From: Actinomycetota bacterium
Lineage (GTDB): Bacteria > Actinomycetota > Actinomycetes > S36-B12 > CAIYMF01
NCBI GenBank assembly: GCA_009699025.1
Contig: WLOZ01000006.1
Coordinates: 1 to 16,950 of the forward strand
Direction: 5' to 3'
Length of the DNA: 16,950 bases
Made by a program: the position numbers and the translations under genes. Shown here in pieces: positions 7,047 to 13,947 of this stretch. A model generated the notes under the pieces. It was not told the DNA's origin. It saw nothing but the letters and a program-made list of their open reading frames with translations, and made no database searches. Each line of letters starts with the position of its first letter. The first letter of the stretch is position 1.

Positions 7047-8330
7047 ATGAGCGATGTGTCCCTAACCCACCCGTCCGGAAGCCTCACCCTCCCCCTGGTC
7101 GAGGCCACGGTGGGCAGCAATGGCTACGACATCTCCGACCTGCTGAAGACGACTGGCAATGTCACCCTCGATGGTGGCTTCGTCAACACGGCCTCCTGCA
7201 GTTCGGAGATCACCTACATCGATGGCGATGCGGGCATTCTGCGCTATCGCGGCTATCCCATCGAGCAGTTGGCGAAGTCGAGCAACTTCGCTGAGGTGTC
7301 GTATCTGCTCATCTACGGAAGCCTTCCGTCGGCCACCGAACTCGAGGACTTCAGCCAGCGAGTCACCAAGCACACGCTGCTGCACGAGGACCTGCGACGG
7401 TTCTTCGATGGCTTCCCTGCCGACGCGCACCCCATGCCGGTGCTGTCGAGCGCGGTCTCGGCGCTGTCGACGTTTTACCAGGACTCGCTCGATCCGTTCG
7501 ACCCCGAGCAGGTGGAGATCTCCACGGTGCGCCTGCTGGCCAAGGTGCCCACCATCGCTGCCTACGCCTACAAGAAGTCGGTGGGTCAGCCCTACCTCTA
7601 CCCCGACAACTCGCTCAACCTCGTCGAGAACTTCATGCGCATGACCTTCGGGGTCCCCGCCGAGCCCTACGAGGTTGCCCCTGAGATCGTGGCGGCCCTC
7701 GACATGCTGCTGGTGCTGCACGCCGATCACGAGCAGAACTGCTCGACCTCCACGGTGCGACTGGTGGGCTCCTCGCACGCCAACCTCTTCGCCTCGGTGT
7801 CGGCCGGCATCAATGCCCTGTTCGGGCCCCTGCACGGTGGAGCCAACCAGGCGGTGCTCGAAATGCTGCAGACCATTCATGCCTCGGGCGGTGGGGTCAA
7901 CACCTTCGTGCGTCAGGTGAAGAACCGTGAAGACGGAGTCAAGCTCATGGGCTTCGGTCACCGCGTCTACAAGAACTACGACCCGCGAGCGGCCATCGTC
8001 AAGGCCTCGGCCGACAAGGTGTTCGCGCAACTGGGCATCAGTGACCCCCTGCTCGACATCGCACTGCGGCTCGAGGAGGTTGCGCTCGCCGACGACTTCT
8101 TCATTGAGCGCAAGCTCTATCCCAACGTCGACTTCTACACCGGACTCATCTATAAGGCGATGGGCTTCCCGCAGAAGATGTTCACCGTGCTGTTTGCCCT
8201 CGGCCGGCTGCCGGGCTGGATCGCCCAGTGGCGCGAGATGATCGCCGACCCCACCACGAAGATCGGCCGTCCGCGACAGGTGTACGTGGGGGAGCCCGAG
8301 AGGTTGTACGTCCCCATCGACCAGCGCTGA
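7047..8330 (+). CDS. gltA: Citrate synthase (type II, hexameric class)
   Basis: A 427-residue citrate synthase that condenses acetyl-CoA and oxaloacetate in the first step of the TCA cycle. The catalytic residues are all present: H263 in GPLHGGAN, H305 in GFGHRVYKNYDPRA and D362 in NVDFYTG, almost the same numbering as E. coli GltA. H225/H228 lie in the conserved LHADHEQN segment. The N-terminal beta-rich region with TASCSSEITYIDGDAGILRYRGYPIE is the extra domain of the Gram-negative-like type II enzymes, also used by actinobacterial GltA. Full length, with no sign of damage. The start lies 49 bases after dapC and probably has its own, leaderless promoter. The DUF2510 gene begins 15 bases after its stop. 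Confidence 0.97.
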   Translation: MSDVSLTHPSGSLTLPLVEATVGSNGYDISDLLKTTGNVTLDGGFVNTASCSSEITYIDGDAGILRYRGYPIEQLAKSSNFAEVSYLLIYGSLPSATELEDFSQRVTKHTLLHEDLRRFFDGFPADAHPMPVLSSAVSALSTFYQDSLDPFDPEQVEISTVRLLAKVPTIAAYAYKKSVGQPYLYPDNSLNLVENFMRMTFGVPAEPYEVAPEIVAALDMLLVLHADHEQNCSTSTVRLVGSSHANLFASVSAGINALFGPLHGGANQAVLEMLQTIHASGGGVNTFVRQVKNREDGVKLMGFGHRVYKNYDPRAAIVKASADKVFAQLGISDPLLDIALRLEEVALADDFFIERKLYPNVDFYTGLIYKAMGFPQKMFTVLFALGRLPGWIAQWREMIADPTTKIGRPRQVYVGEPERLYVPIDQR

Positions 8331-8345
8331 CCGACCACAGCGCCC

Positions 8346-9062
8346 ATGGCTAACCCCCCGATGCCGCCGCTTCCTGCGAACGGTGATCGGCGCGGCTGGG
8401 GAGTGCCCATCGTCGGAGTCCTCATCATGCTGGCTTCCGGCACGCTGGTGCTGGTGTCGGCCCTCCAGATCGCTGGAGGGGTGGTCAGGGCTCTCACTGT
8501 CCCTACCTTCGAGGTGCCCGGCACGGTCACCCAGACGCTCGAGGCCGGCACCAAGTCTGTGTACGCGCAGGTGACGAAGGCGCAGACGCCACCCTTCGAC
8601 TCGAGTCTGGTGAGTGTCGTCGGGCCTCAGGGGAAGGTCACCGTCCTGCGCGTCGCAACACCTGAGAGCGTCACGGTGAACGGTGACACCTATCGTGCGG
8701 TGGCTTCCTTCGACGCTCCCGTCGGTGGCGAGTACACGGTGGTGATCGGCGAAGGGTCCGAGCCGGGCCGAGCCGCGGTGTCGGTCGGCCTGCTGTCGAC
8801 CATGGGAGCCGCTGCCGGATGGATCGCGGCGATCGCTCTGGCGGGTCTGATGGGCCTCGTGGGCCTGGTGCTTCTGATCGTTGGCCTGGTGCGACGCTCA
8901 GGGGGCCGCACACGGGCGGTGGGGGCCACGGGGGCTCCCATGGTGGCTGTGGGATGGGTGGGCGCTCCCGGTGCCGTGGCGGCCGGCTGGTACCCCGATC
9001 CCGAGCTTCCAGGCGGCCAGCGCTACTGGAACGGATCGGCCTGGACCGACCACCGAGCCTGA
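8346..9062 (+). CDS. Two-helix membrane protein with C-terminal DUF2510 domain
   Basis: A 238-residue protein of unknown function. A membrane helix lies at about 21-42, an external beta-rich region at about 55-145 (with VVGPQGKVTVLRV and a GEYTVVIGEG-type segment), and a second helix at about 154-182. Residues 214-236, GWYPDPELPGGQRYWNGSAW then TDHR, are a textbook DUF2510 motif, a short tryptophan-rich domain found at the ends of actinobacterial membrane proteins. With both termini in the cytoplasm, DUF2510 would face inward. The ATG at 8346 follows gltA by 15 bases with no ribosome site, so translation may depend on gltA. The gene ends four bases before the convergent dapD. Confidence 0.8.
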   Translation: MANPPMPPLPANGDRRGWGVPIVGVLIMLASGTLVLVSALQIAGGVVRALTVPTFEVPGTVTQTLEAGTKSVYAQVTKAQTPPFDSSLVSVVGPQGKVTVLRVATPESVTVNGDTYRAVASFDAPVGGEYTVVIGEGSEPGRAAVSVGLLSTMGAAAGWIAAIALAGLMGLVGLVLLIVGLVRRSGGRTRAVGATGAPMVAVGWVGAPGAVAAGWYPDPELPGGQRYWNGSAWTDHRA

Positions 9063-9066
9063 CGTG

Positions 9067-9984
9067 TTAGTCGTTGGTGTGCAGAACGGCGTTGAGCCCA
9101 CCCCAGCTGCCTGATCGAGGTACCACCTCGAGGGCGCCGGTCACCGAGTTGCGGCGAAACAGCAGGTTCGAACCGCCTGACAGCTCGCGTGCCTTCACAA
9201 TCTGGCCGTCGGGCGTGGTGACCTTAGAACCGGCGGTCACGTAGGTTCCGGCCTCGATCACGCAGTCGTCGCCCAGTGAGATACCGAGCCCCGCGTTTGC
9301 TCCGATGAGGCATCGCTCTCCGACGCTGATGACCTCGGTACCACCCCCTGACAGCGTGCCCATGATGGAGGCGCCACCGCCCACGTCACTGCCGTTGCCC
9401 ACCACGACTCCGGCCGAAATTCGTCCCTCGACCATCGAGGCGCCCAGGGTGCCCGCGTTGAAGTTGACGAACCCCTCGTGCATCACGGTGGTGCCCTCGG
9501 CAAGATGCGCGCCGAGCCGCACGCGGTCGGCGTCAGCGATGCGAACTCCGGTGGGGATCACGTAGTCGACCATGCGAGGAAAGCGGTCGACTCCGTGGAC
9601 GGTCATGGTGACGCCTCGATGGCGGGCGCTGAGTCGCACCTCGTTGATCCGGTTGATGGGGACCGGTCCGAGCGAGGTCCAGGCCACGTTGGTGAGGAGG
9701 CCAAACACGCCGTCGAGGTTGATGGTGCGGGGGGCCACGAGGCGGGCCGAGAGCAGGTGCAGGCGAAGCCACGCGTCGGGGCCGTCGATAGGTGCCGCTG
9801 CGAGATCGTTGATGACGACGCGCAGGGTGGAGACACGCACCCCTCGGACGTCGTCGGTGTTGATCGCCGACGATATGTCAGGAACGTCGAGCGGTTCGGG
9901 GCCCAGCGTTGGCGCCGGAAACCACACGTCGAGGAGAGAGTCGTCGGCCCAGGTGGCCAGACCGATACCGGAGGCTGAGTTCAC
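9067..9984 (-). CDS. dapD: Tetrahydrodipicolinate N-succinyltransferase DapD (actinobacterial type)
   Basis: A 305-residue enzyme that transfers succinyl from succinyl-CoA to tetrahydrodipicolinate in the succinylase branch of lysine and diaminopimelate synthesis. The N-terminal domain (about 1-130, starting [13 protein letters not shown]) is followed by a left-handed beta-helix of hexapeptide repeats (about 150-255: [50 protein letters not shown]). The glutamate in MVEGRIS (E186) corresponds to the glutamate proposed as catalytic in M. tuberculosis DapD. The start is GTG at 9984; the homologous N-terminus supports it. The DapD product is the substrate chain of DapC, encoded 2 kb away on the other strand. 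Confidence 0.95.
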   Translation of the reverse strand: MNSASGIGLATWADDSLLDVWFPAPTLGPEPLDVPDISSAINTDDVRGVRVSTLRVVINDLAAAPIDGPDAWLRLHLLSARLVAPRTINLDGVFGLLTNVAWTSLGPVPINRINEVRLSARHRGVTMTVHGVDRFPRMVDYVIPTGVRIADADRVRLGAHLAEGTTVMHEGFVNFNAGTLGASMVEGRISAGVVVGNGSDVGGGASIMGTLSGGGTEVISVGERCLIGANAGLGISLGDDCVIEAGTYVTAGSKVTTPDGQIVKARELSGGSNLLFRRNSVTGALEVVPRSGSWGGLNAVLHTND

Positions 9985-9996
9985 GCGCTCACAGTA
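9985..9996 (-). promoter_or_regulatory. Candidate -10 element for a leaderless dapD transcript
   Basis: On the minus strand TACTGT (complement of 9991-9996) lies exactly six bases before the GTG start of dapD, with no convincing ribosome site. This is the same arrangement as in front of gltA. The spacer between yceI and dapD is only 41 bp, so read-through from yceI is also possible. Confidence 0.4.
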
Positions 9997-10025
9997 CCGG
10001 CCCGGCGCACCCGGGCCCGAGTTGG

Positions 10026-10583
10026 TCAGACCTGCTTGATCGCCTGGACGTCGAGGGTGATCTTGATGTGGTCAGACACGAGGATTCCGCCGCCCTCGAT
10101 TGCGGCATTCCACACGAGGCCGTAGTCCTTGCGGCTGATCTCGGTGCTGCCCTCGAGGCCGATGCGGGTGTTGCCCCACGGGTCGGGGCCGACGCCAGAC
10201 AACTCGACCTTGATCTCCACCGGCATGGTCACGCCGTGCACCGTGAGATCACCGGCGAGCACGAAGTCGTTGCCACCCGTGTGAGTCACCGAGGTGCTGG
10301 CGAAGGTGAGGGCCGGAAACTGCTCGGCGTCGAGGAAGTCGGCGCTGGTGAGGTGGCCGTCGCGGTCGGCGTTACCCGTGTTGATGCTGGCGGCCTGGAT
10401 GGTCAGCGTGGTCGACGAGTTGGCGGGGGTGGCGCCGTCGAGGGCAAGTGAGCCCTCGAACTCGGCGAAGCGGCCGTGCACCTTGGCGATCATGGCGTGA
10501 CGGGCCGTGAAGCCGATCGTGGAGTGCGCTGGGTCGATGTTCCACGTGCCGGTGATGGTGGACAGGTCGGTGGTGGTGGTCAT
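10026..10583 (-). CDS. YceI-family lipocalin-like protein
   Basis: A 185-residue YceI-domain protein filling the whole chain, from [20 protein letters not shown] near the N-terminus to [17 protein letters not shown] at the end. YceI proteins form a lipocalin-like beta-barrel that binds polyisoprenoid or other long lipid ligands. No signal peptide is present, as is usual for actinobacterial members, so it should be cytoplasmic; the ligand here is unknown. The ATG at 10583 is preceded by GAGAGGA seven bases upstream. It has its own promoter with a palindrome at the expected transcription start and is isolated from the upstream gene by a strong terminator. dapD follows 41 bp downstream. Confidence 0.92.
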   Translation of the reverse strand: MTTTTDLSTITGTWNIDPAHSTIGFTARHAMIAKVHGRFAEFEGSLALDGATPANSSTTLTIQAASINTGNADRDGHLTSADFLDAEQFPALTFASTSVTHTGGNDFVLAGDLTVHGVTMPVEIKVELSGVGPDPWGNTRIGLEGSTEISRKDYGLVWNAAIEGGGILVSDHIKITLDVQAIKQV

Positions 10584-10606
10584 GGCGGTCCTCTCGTAAT
10601 TGAGCG

Positions 10607-10624
10607 TTCAACGAAGTAGTTGAA
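10607..10624 (-). promoter_or_regulatory. Operator-like inverted repeat at the yceI transcription start
   Basis: TTCAAC (10607-10612) and GTTGAA (10619-10624) form perfect 6-bp arms around a 6-bp spacer. The palindrome begins at the last base of the -10 element and covers the expected transcription start, an ideal position for a repressor. MarR-family regulators often use AT-rich palindromes of this size, but no regulator gene is present in the window, so the partner is unknown. Confidence 0.5.
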
Positions 10625-10653
10625 AGATAAACCATGAATACAAGGACCGTCAA
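10624..10653 (-). promoter_or_regulatory. yceI promoter (-35 TTGACG, -10 TATCTT)
   Basis: On the minus strand TTGACG (complement of 10648-10653) and TATCTT (complement of 10624-10629) are separated by 18 bases. The -35 matches the housekeeping consensus at five of six positions and the -10 at four of six. It stands about 40 bases upstream of the yceI start and directly precedes an inverted repeat. It is the best-formed housekeeping-type promoter I found in the window. Confidence 0.55.
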
Positions 10654-10658
10654 ATGAC

Positions 10659-10698
10659 GCGGCCCCGACGATTCCCTCGTGGGGCTCGTCGGGGCCGC
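10659..10698 (-). terminator. Strong hairpin terminator of the DUF5666 gene
   Basis: GCGGCCCCGACGA (10659-10671) pairs perfectly with TCGTCGGGGCCGC (10686-10698) over 13 bp with a 14-base loop. On the minus strand the stem is followed by TCATTT, a short U-rich stretch. It lies 20 bases past the stop of the DUF5666 gene and just before the yceI -35 element. Confidence 0.8.
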
Positions 10699-10717
10699 GG
10701 TCAGCGGGGGGCCGGGG

Positions 10718-11464
10718 TTAGGCGGTATACCCGCTGGTCGTTGCGTCGGGGCCGTCTGCGTCGTTGTCGCCATGGGGCCCACCGGGGTGGTCCTTCTCGA
10801 ACTTCTCGCGCATGGTGTCGCGCTGCGCGGCCTCTGCCGCTGTGAGGGCACCAACCCGCAGCGTGGTCACGGACCCATCCTTGACCTCACCGAGCACCAT
10901 CACAGTGTCGCCCACCGCGAGGTCGGCGGCGGTGGCGTCGGATCGACTCTTGTGAATCGAGGTCTCTGCGGTGAGCGGCCAGGTCTGCTCGAAGCCGTCG
11001 TCACTCTTCACCACCATCTCGGTGGCGCTGACCGACGAGATCGTGCCGGACTGCACGCGCACCGTGGCGGTGGTTCCGTCATCCTGGGTAACGACGGCCT
11101 CACCGTGCTGCACACGGCCGCCCAGACTGTGCCCACCGTGCCCACCGTGCCCACCGTGCCCACCGTGCCCACCCATTCGGCCGGGACCCCCCGGTCCGCC
11201 ACGTCCGTCGTGGCCGAGGCCTCCATCGCCGTCGCCCATCATGCCGCCTGGGGCGTTCGGTGCGGTGGAGTCGCTGGGTGCACTGGGTGCTGGCGTGGGC
11301 CCGTTGTCGGCGGCGAAGGCTAGGCCGGTGATGCCGGTGGCGGCAATGGCGCCGGCTGCCACGAATGCGATCGCGCGGCCGGGGCGGCGGGTTCGGGCAG
11401 GGGTACCAGTCGCGGGACTCGCGGGGCTGGCCTGCCACGGATTCGTGGGCTCGGGAATCTCCAT
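10718..11464 (-). CDS. Exported or membrane-anchored DUF5666 protein with Gly-Gly-His repeats
   Basis: A 248-residue protein. Residues 1-29 are Pro-rich and basic near the end, followed by a hydrophobic segment (about 31-52) that is a signal peptide or membrane anchor ending in AFAAD. Next come a Pro/Ser/Ala linker (53-72), a Gly/Asp-rich part (73-97) and a Gly-Gly-His tract (about 98-112). The DUF5666 domain (about 115-205) consists of repeated beta segments such as VRVQSGTISSV and VGDTVMVLGEVKDGS. The tail is charged, including GGPHGDNDADGPD. DUF5666 has no established function; the histidine tract suggests metal binding (inference only). ATG at 11464 has GAGAGGA seven bases upstream. The gene ends at a strong terminator. 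Confidence 0.75.
   Translation of the reverse strand: MEIPEPTNPWQASPASPATGTPARTRRPGRAIAFVAAGAIAATGITGLAFAADNGPTPAPSAPSDSTAPNAPGGMMGDGDGGLGHDGRGGPGGPGRMGGHGGHGGHGGHGGHSLGGRVQHGEAVVTQDDGTTATVRVQSGTISSVSATEMVVKSDDGFEQTWPLTAETSIHKSRSDATAADLAVGDTVMVLGEVKDGSVTTLRVGALTAAEAAQRDTMREKFEKDHPGGPHGDNDADGPDATTSGYTA
11129..11173 (-). repeat. Five perfect tandem 9-bp repeats coding Gly-Gly-His
   Basis: GTGCCCACC occurs five times head to tail without a mismatch (11129-11137, 11138-11146, 11147-11155, 11156-11164, 11165-11173). On the minus strand each unit codes Gly-Gly-His. The perfect identity at the DNA level, including third positions, points to recent slippage or duplication and to likely length variation between strains. 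Confidence 0.95.
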
Positions 11465-11565
11465 GCTGACATCCTCTCGTGAAGGTCGCCGTGCGCGCCC
11501 CTGAGACCATCATGCGCGCTGGGCGTCACGGATTCATGTGCGCAGCGTTTGGACTTGGTAAGGCT

Positions 11566-12471
11566 TCAGGCTAGGCCGCGGCGGGCTAGTGCGGGAGGGC
11601 GGTCGCCCCGAATCGACGCCACCATGTCGAGCACCGCCCGGGTCTGCGCCACGTCGTGGACCCGGTACACGCGGGCGCCAAGCCAGGCGCTCACCGCCGT
11701 GGCCGCGAGCGTACCCACCAGCCGTTCGGCAGGAACGGCAATTCCGAGCGCCTCGCCCACGAAGTCCTTGCGCGAGAGCGACACCAGCACCGGCCACCCG
11801 GTGTCGACCATCTCGTCGAGCCGCCTGGTGGCCTCGAGCGAGTGGCGGGTGTTCTTACCGAAGTCGTGACCGGGGTCGATCAGGATCCCGTCTGCCCGAA
11901 CTCCGAGGTTCGCCGCGCGTTCAGCCTCGGTGAGGCAGCGCGTGAGGATGTCAGCCATGACGTCGTCGTACGCCACCCGATGGGGTCGCGTGCGCGGCGT
12001 CGCACCCCCGGTGTGGGTACACACGAGTCCCGCGCCAAACTCGGCGGCTACCTCGGCGAGCTGGGGGTCGACCCCGCCCCAAGCGTCGTTCATGAGGTCG
12101 GCGCCCTCCTGGCAGGCGGCTCTGCCCACCGTCGCCCGCCAGGTGTCGACGCTGATGATCACGTCGGGGTGAAGCGCCCGCACCTGGCCCACGAAACCGG
12201 CAACCCGACGCAACTCCTCGAGCTCATCGACGACGTCTCCGGGGCCGGCCTTGACCCCGCCGATGTCGACGATGTCGGCGCCCGCGTCGATCGCCCGTGC
12301 CACCGCTTCGAGGGCGTCGGCATCGGCCATATTGGCCCCGCCGTCGTAGAACGAGTCGGGTGTCCGATTGATGATCGCCATCACCAGCGTGTGGTGGGGC
12401 TCGAACGTGTGGCGGCCCAGGGTGAGGGCCCGCGGGGGCGACGGCTCGGTCACGTCCTTAGTGTCGCGCAT
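11566..12471 (-). CDS. folP2: FolP2-type dihydropteroate synthase homologue
   Basis: A 301-residue TIM-barrel protein of the pterin-binding family, aligned along its length with mycobacterial FolP2 (Rv1207): MAIINRTPDSFYDGG (31-45), DIGGVKAGPG (69-78), ISVDTWR (106-112), NDAWGG (128-133), VCTHTGG (150-156), IDPGHDFGKNT (198-208), SLSRKDFVGE (231-240) and YRVHDV (269-274). Pterin-pocket residues (N128, D199, K235, R270) are kept. The p-aminobenzoate loop is different: the usual GGESTRPG is GGVKAGPG, with loss of the Ser-Thr-Arg motif, and the N-V-T of the first loop is N-R-T. M. tuberculosis FolP2 is reported to lack dihydropteroate synthase activity, so folate synthesis should not be assumed. 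Start ATG 12471 was chosen; ATG 12510 and GTG 12522 are in frame and possible. Confidence 0.88.
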   Translation of the reverse strand: MRDTKDVTEPSPPRALTLGRHTFEPHHTLVMAIINRTPDSFYDGGANMADADALEAVARAIDAGADIVDIGGVKAGPGDVVDELEELRRVAGFVGQVRALHPDVIISVDTWRATVGRAACQEGADLMNDAWGGVDPQLAEVAAEFGAGLVCTHTGGATPRTRPHRVAYDDVMADILTRCLTEAERAANLGVRADGILIDPGHDFGKNTRHSLEATRRLDEMVDTGWPVLVSLSRKDFVGEALGIAVPAERLVGTLAATAVSAWLGARVYRVHDVAQTRAVLDMVASIRGDRPPALARRGLA

Positions 12472-12519
12472 GCGTGCCGGCGCTGGGCCACCGCCGCTCC
12501 ACCTCGGCATCGGGTGCGC

Positions 12520-12540
12520 CACAATGGTGAGGTGATTGTG
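12520..12540. promoter_or_regulatory. Inverted repeat in the folP2 / DivIVA divergent region
   Basis: CACAAT (12520-12525), nine bases, then ATTGTG (12535-12540) is a perfect inverted repeat across the start of the DivIVA-domain gene. CACAAT resembles a -10 element on each strand: rightward it lies six bases before the GTG at 12532, fitting a leaderless transcript; leftward it would begin a folP2 transcript around 12528. It may equally be a regulator site. The whole divergent gap is only about 60 bp. Confidence 0.35.
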
Positions 12541-12930
12541 GCCTATGTCGTCGTTGGCGTGCTGGTGCTGATCGCCATCGCACTTCTTGCCGTCGGACGG
12601 CTGGGGGAGCTGCCTCCGCCGTCGCACGACCGTGAGCCGCTCAACCTCCCCTCCGCGTCGGTTGGGGCCACCGACGTTGACTCCGTGAAGTTCGCTGTGG
12701 GGCTGAGGGGCTATCGCATGGACGAGGTCGACGAGGTGCTTAACCGAGTCAGCGTCGATCTCACGGCTCGCGACGAGCGCATCAACCAACTTGAGTCGGA
12801 GCTGCTCTCTCACGGGCTGGCGCTGCCGAGCGTGCCTACTCCGATCGAGGCCCCACAATTTTTTGAAGGCACAGACATCCCCACGATCGACACCCCTGAC
12901 AGTGATGAGGCCCACGATGCAACACCTTGA
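12532..12930 (+). CDS. Small membrane protein with DivIVA domain (Rv1209-like)
   Basis: A 132-residue protein with one N-terminal membrane helix (about 3-22, YVVVGVLVLIAIALLAVG), a linker, and a DivIVA-type motif at 52-75, FAVGLRGYRMDEVDEVLNRV, leading into a short coiled coil (76-92). The tail is acidic and Pro-rich. The motif is the one found in Wag31/DivIVA-type proteins that mark curved membranes at poles and septa. The position next to folP2 and tag is that of mycobacterial Rv1209. The GTG at 12532 is preferred; GTG at 12538 is an alternative. The gene overlaps the next one by 14 bases, so they form an operon. Confidence 0.82.
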   Translation: MIVAYVVVGVLVLIAIALLAVGRLGELPPPSHDREPLNLPSASVGATDVDSVKFAVGLRGYRMDEVDEVLNRVSVDLTARDERINQLESELLSHGLALPSVPTPIEAPQFFEGTDIPTIDTPDSDEAHDATP

Positions 12931-13363
12931 GCTTGACGTCGTCGTCGACGCCGCGGCCGACCGAGTTTTCGCAGCAATTGCTGACTGGGAGTCGCAGGGG
13001 CAGTGGATGCTGGGCACCGGGGTACGTACCACGGGAGGAGATGGTGTGGGGGTGGGTGCCACGCTCGAGGCGTTCACCGGCATCGGCAGGGTGGGTTTCC
13101 TCGACACGATGGTCATCACCGAGTGGGACCCGCCCCACCGCGTGGTGGTCGAGCACACGGGCAAGGTGGTGCGCGGCTCAGGCGTGATGGAGGTCTTCGC
13201 CCTTCCGGGCGGGCGCTCGCGATTCGTGTGGAGTGAGCAAATTGAGCCCCCGCTGGGCATGGTAGGGCGACTGGGATGGCAGGTCGTCAGGCCCGCGTTC
13301 GCGCTGGGTGTGAAGCGGTCTCTCGAGAAGTTCGCGCGTCTGGTCGAGTCCGGAGGGCTGTGA
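12917..13363 (+). CDS. SRPBCC-family protein (polyketide cyclase/START-like fold)
   Basis: A 148-residue single-domain protein. The pattern LDVVVDAAADRVFAAIADWE, then QWMLGTGVRT, FLDTMVITEWDPPHRVVVEH, VMEVFALPGGRSRFVWSEQI and a C-terminal helix GVKRSLEKFARLVE matches the helix-grip SRPBCC fold with a hydrophobic ligand cavity. Members bind lipids or aromatic molecules or act as cyclases or hydrolases; the ligand here is unknown. Start ATG 12917 has GAGG at 12907-12910; ATG 12905 is in frame and would add four residues. It overlaps the DivIVA gene by 14 bases and its TGA overlaps the GTG of tag (GTGA), so the three are translationally coupled. Confidence 0.85.
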   Translation: MQHLELDVVVDAAADRVFAAIADWESQGQWMLGTGVRTTGGDGVGVGATLEAFTGIGRVGFLDTMVITEWDPPHRVVVEHTGKVVRGSGVMEVFALPGGRSRFVWSEQIEPPLGMVGRLGWQVVRPAFALGVKRSLEKFARLVESGGL

Positions 13364-13947
13364 ACCTCGACGTCGTGGTGGGCGACGACGGCCTGGCGCG
13401 ATGCTCCTGGGCCGCTCAGACCGCGGAGTACCGCGGCTACCACGACCTCGAGTGGGGACGCCCGCTGCGCGACGATCGCTCCCTGTTCGAGCGGCTGTGC
13501 CTCGAGTCGTTCCAGAGCGGACTGTCGTGGAGTACGGTCCTACGCAAGCGTGACGCCTTTCGCGAAGCCTTTGACAGCTTCGAGCCTGCTCGGGTAGCTG
13601 ACTATGGCCCCCCGGAGATCGAGCGACTTCTCGCCGATGCCCGCATCATTCGGCATCGGGGCAAGATCGAGGCCACCATCGCGAACGCCGATGCCCTGCT
13701 TCGCCTCTGGGACCGCGACGGCGAGGGGGCTCTGACGGCCTTGCTTGAGGTGGCTGCCGCTGACCCCGCTCGGCAGGGCCGTCCGGCTCGGCTCTCCGAC
13801 GTGCCGTCGTCGACCCCTGGCTCAGCACGGCTCGCGCGCGAGCTGAAGGCGCGAGGTTTCAGGTTTCTGGGACCCACCACGCTCTACGCGGCCCTCCAGG
13901 CGACCGGCTTCGTCGATGACCACGTCGAGGGGTGTCACTGCGCGTAG
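13360..13947 (+). CDS. tag: DNA-3-methyladenine glycosylase I
   Basis: A 195-residue base-excision repair enzyme that removes 3-methyladenine from alkylated DNA. It aligns end to end with E. coli Tag: RCSWA (C15), YHDLEWG (Y27, H28), CLESFQSGLSW (E49, W57), TVLRKRDAFREAFDSFEP, DARIIRHRGKIEATIANA, and the C-terminal FVDDHVEGCHC with H188 and C192. C15, H28, H188 and C192 match the zinc-binding set known for E. coli Tag, and E49 matches the base-recognition glutamate. GTG at 13360 overlaps the stop of the SRPBCC gene by four bases; the frame is open upstream but the homology starts near here. Gene order with folP2 and DUF3117 agrees with mycobacterial tagA. Confidence 0.95.
   Translation: MNLDVVVGDDGLARCSWAAQTAEYRGYHDLEWGRPLRDDRSLFERLCLESFQSGLSWSTVLRKRDAFREAFDSFEPARVADYGPPEIERLLADARIIRHRGKIEATIANADALLRLWDRDGEGALTALLEVAAADPARQGRPARLSDVPSSTPGSARLARELKARGFRFLGPTTLYAALQATGFVDDHVEGCHCA

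Noticed and set aside
7062..8030. 322-residue minus-strand frame across gltA
   Set aside because: Antisense shadow of citrate synthase; His/Val/Arg-rich composition without motifs.
11129..11173. Possible CRISPR-like or intergenic satellite array
   Set aside because: The repeats are 9 bp without spacers and stay in frame inside a coding sequence.
11656..12531. Plus-strand frame antisense to folP2 leading into the DivIVA gene
   Set aside because: Only the part from 12532 has the membrane helix and DivIVA motif; the earlier part is the complement of folP2.
12472..13443. Upstream extension of the folP2 frame to a 625-residue protein
   Set aside because: The extension runs antisense through the DivIVA, SRPBCC and tag genes and has low-complexity composition; homology begins only near 12471.
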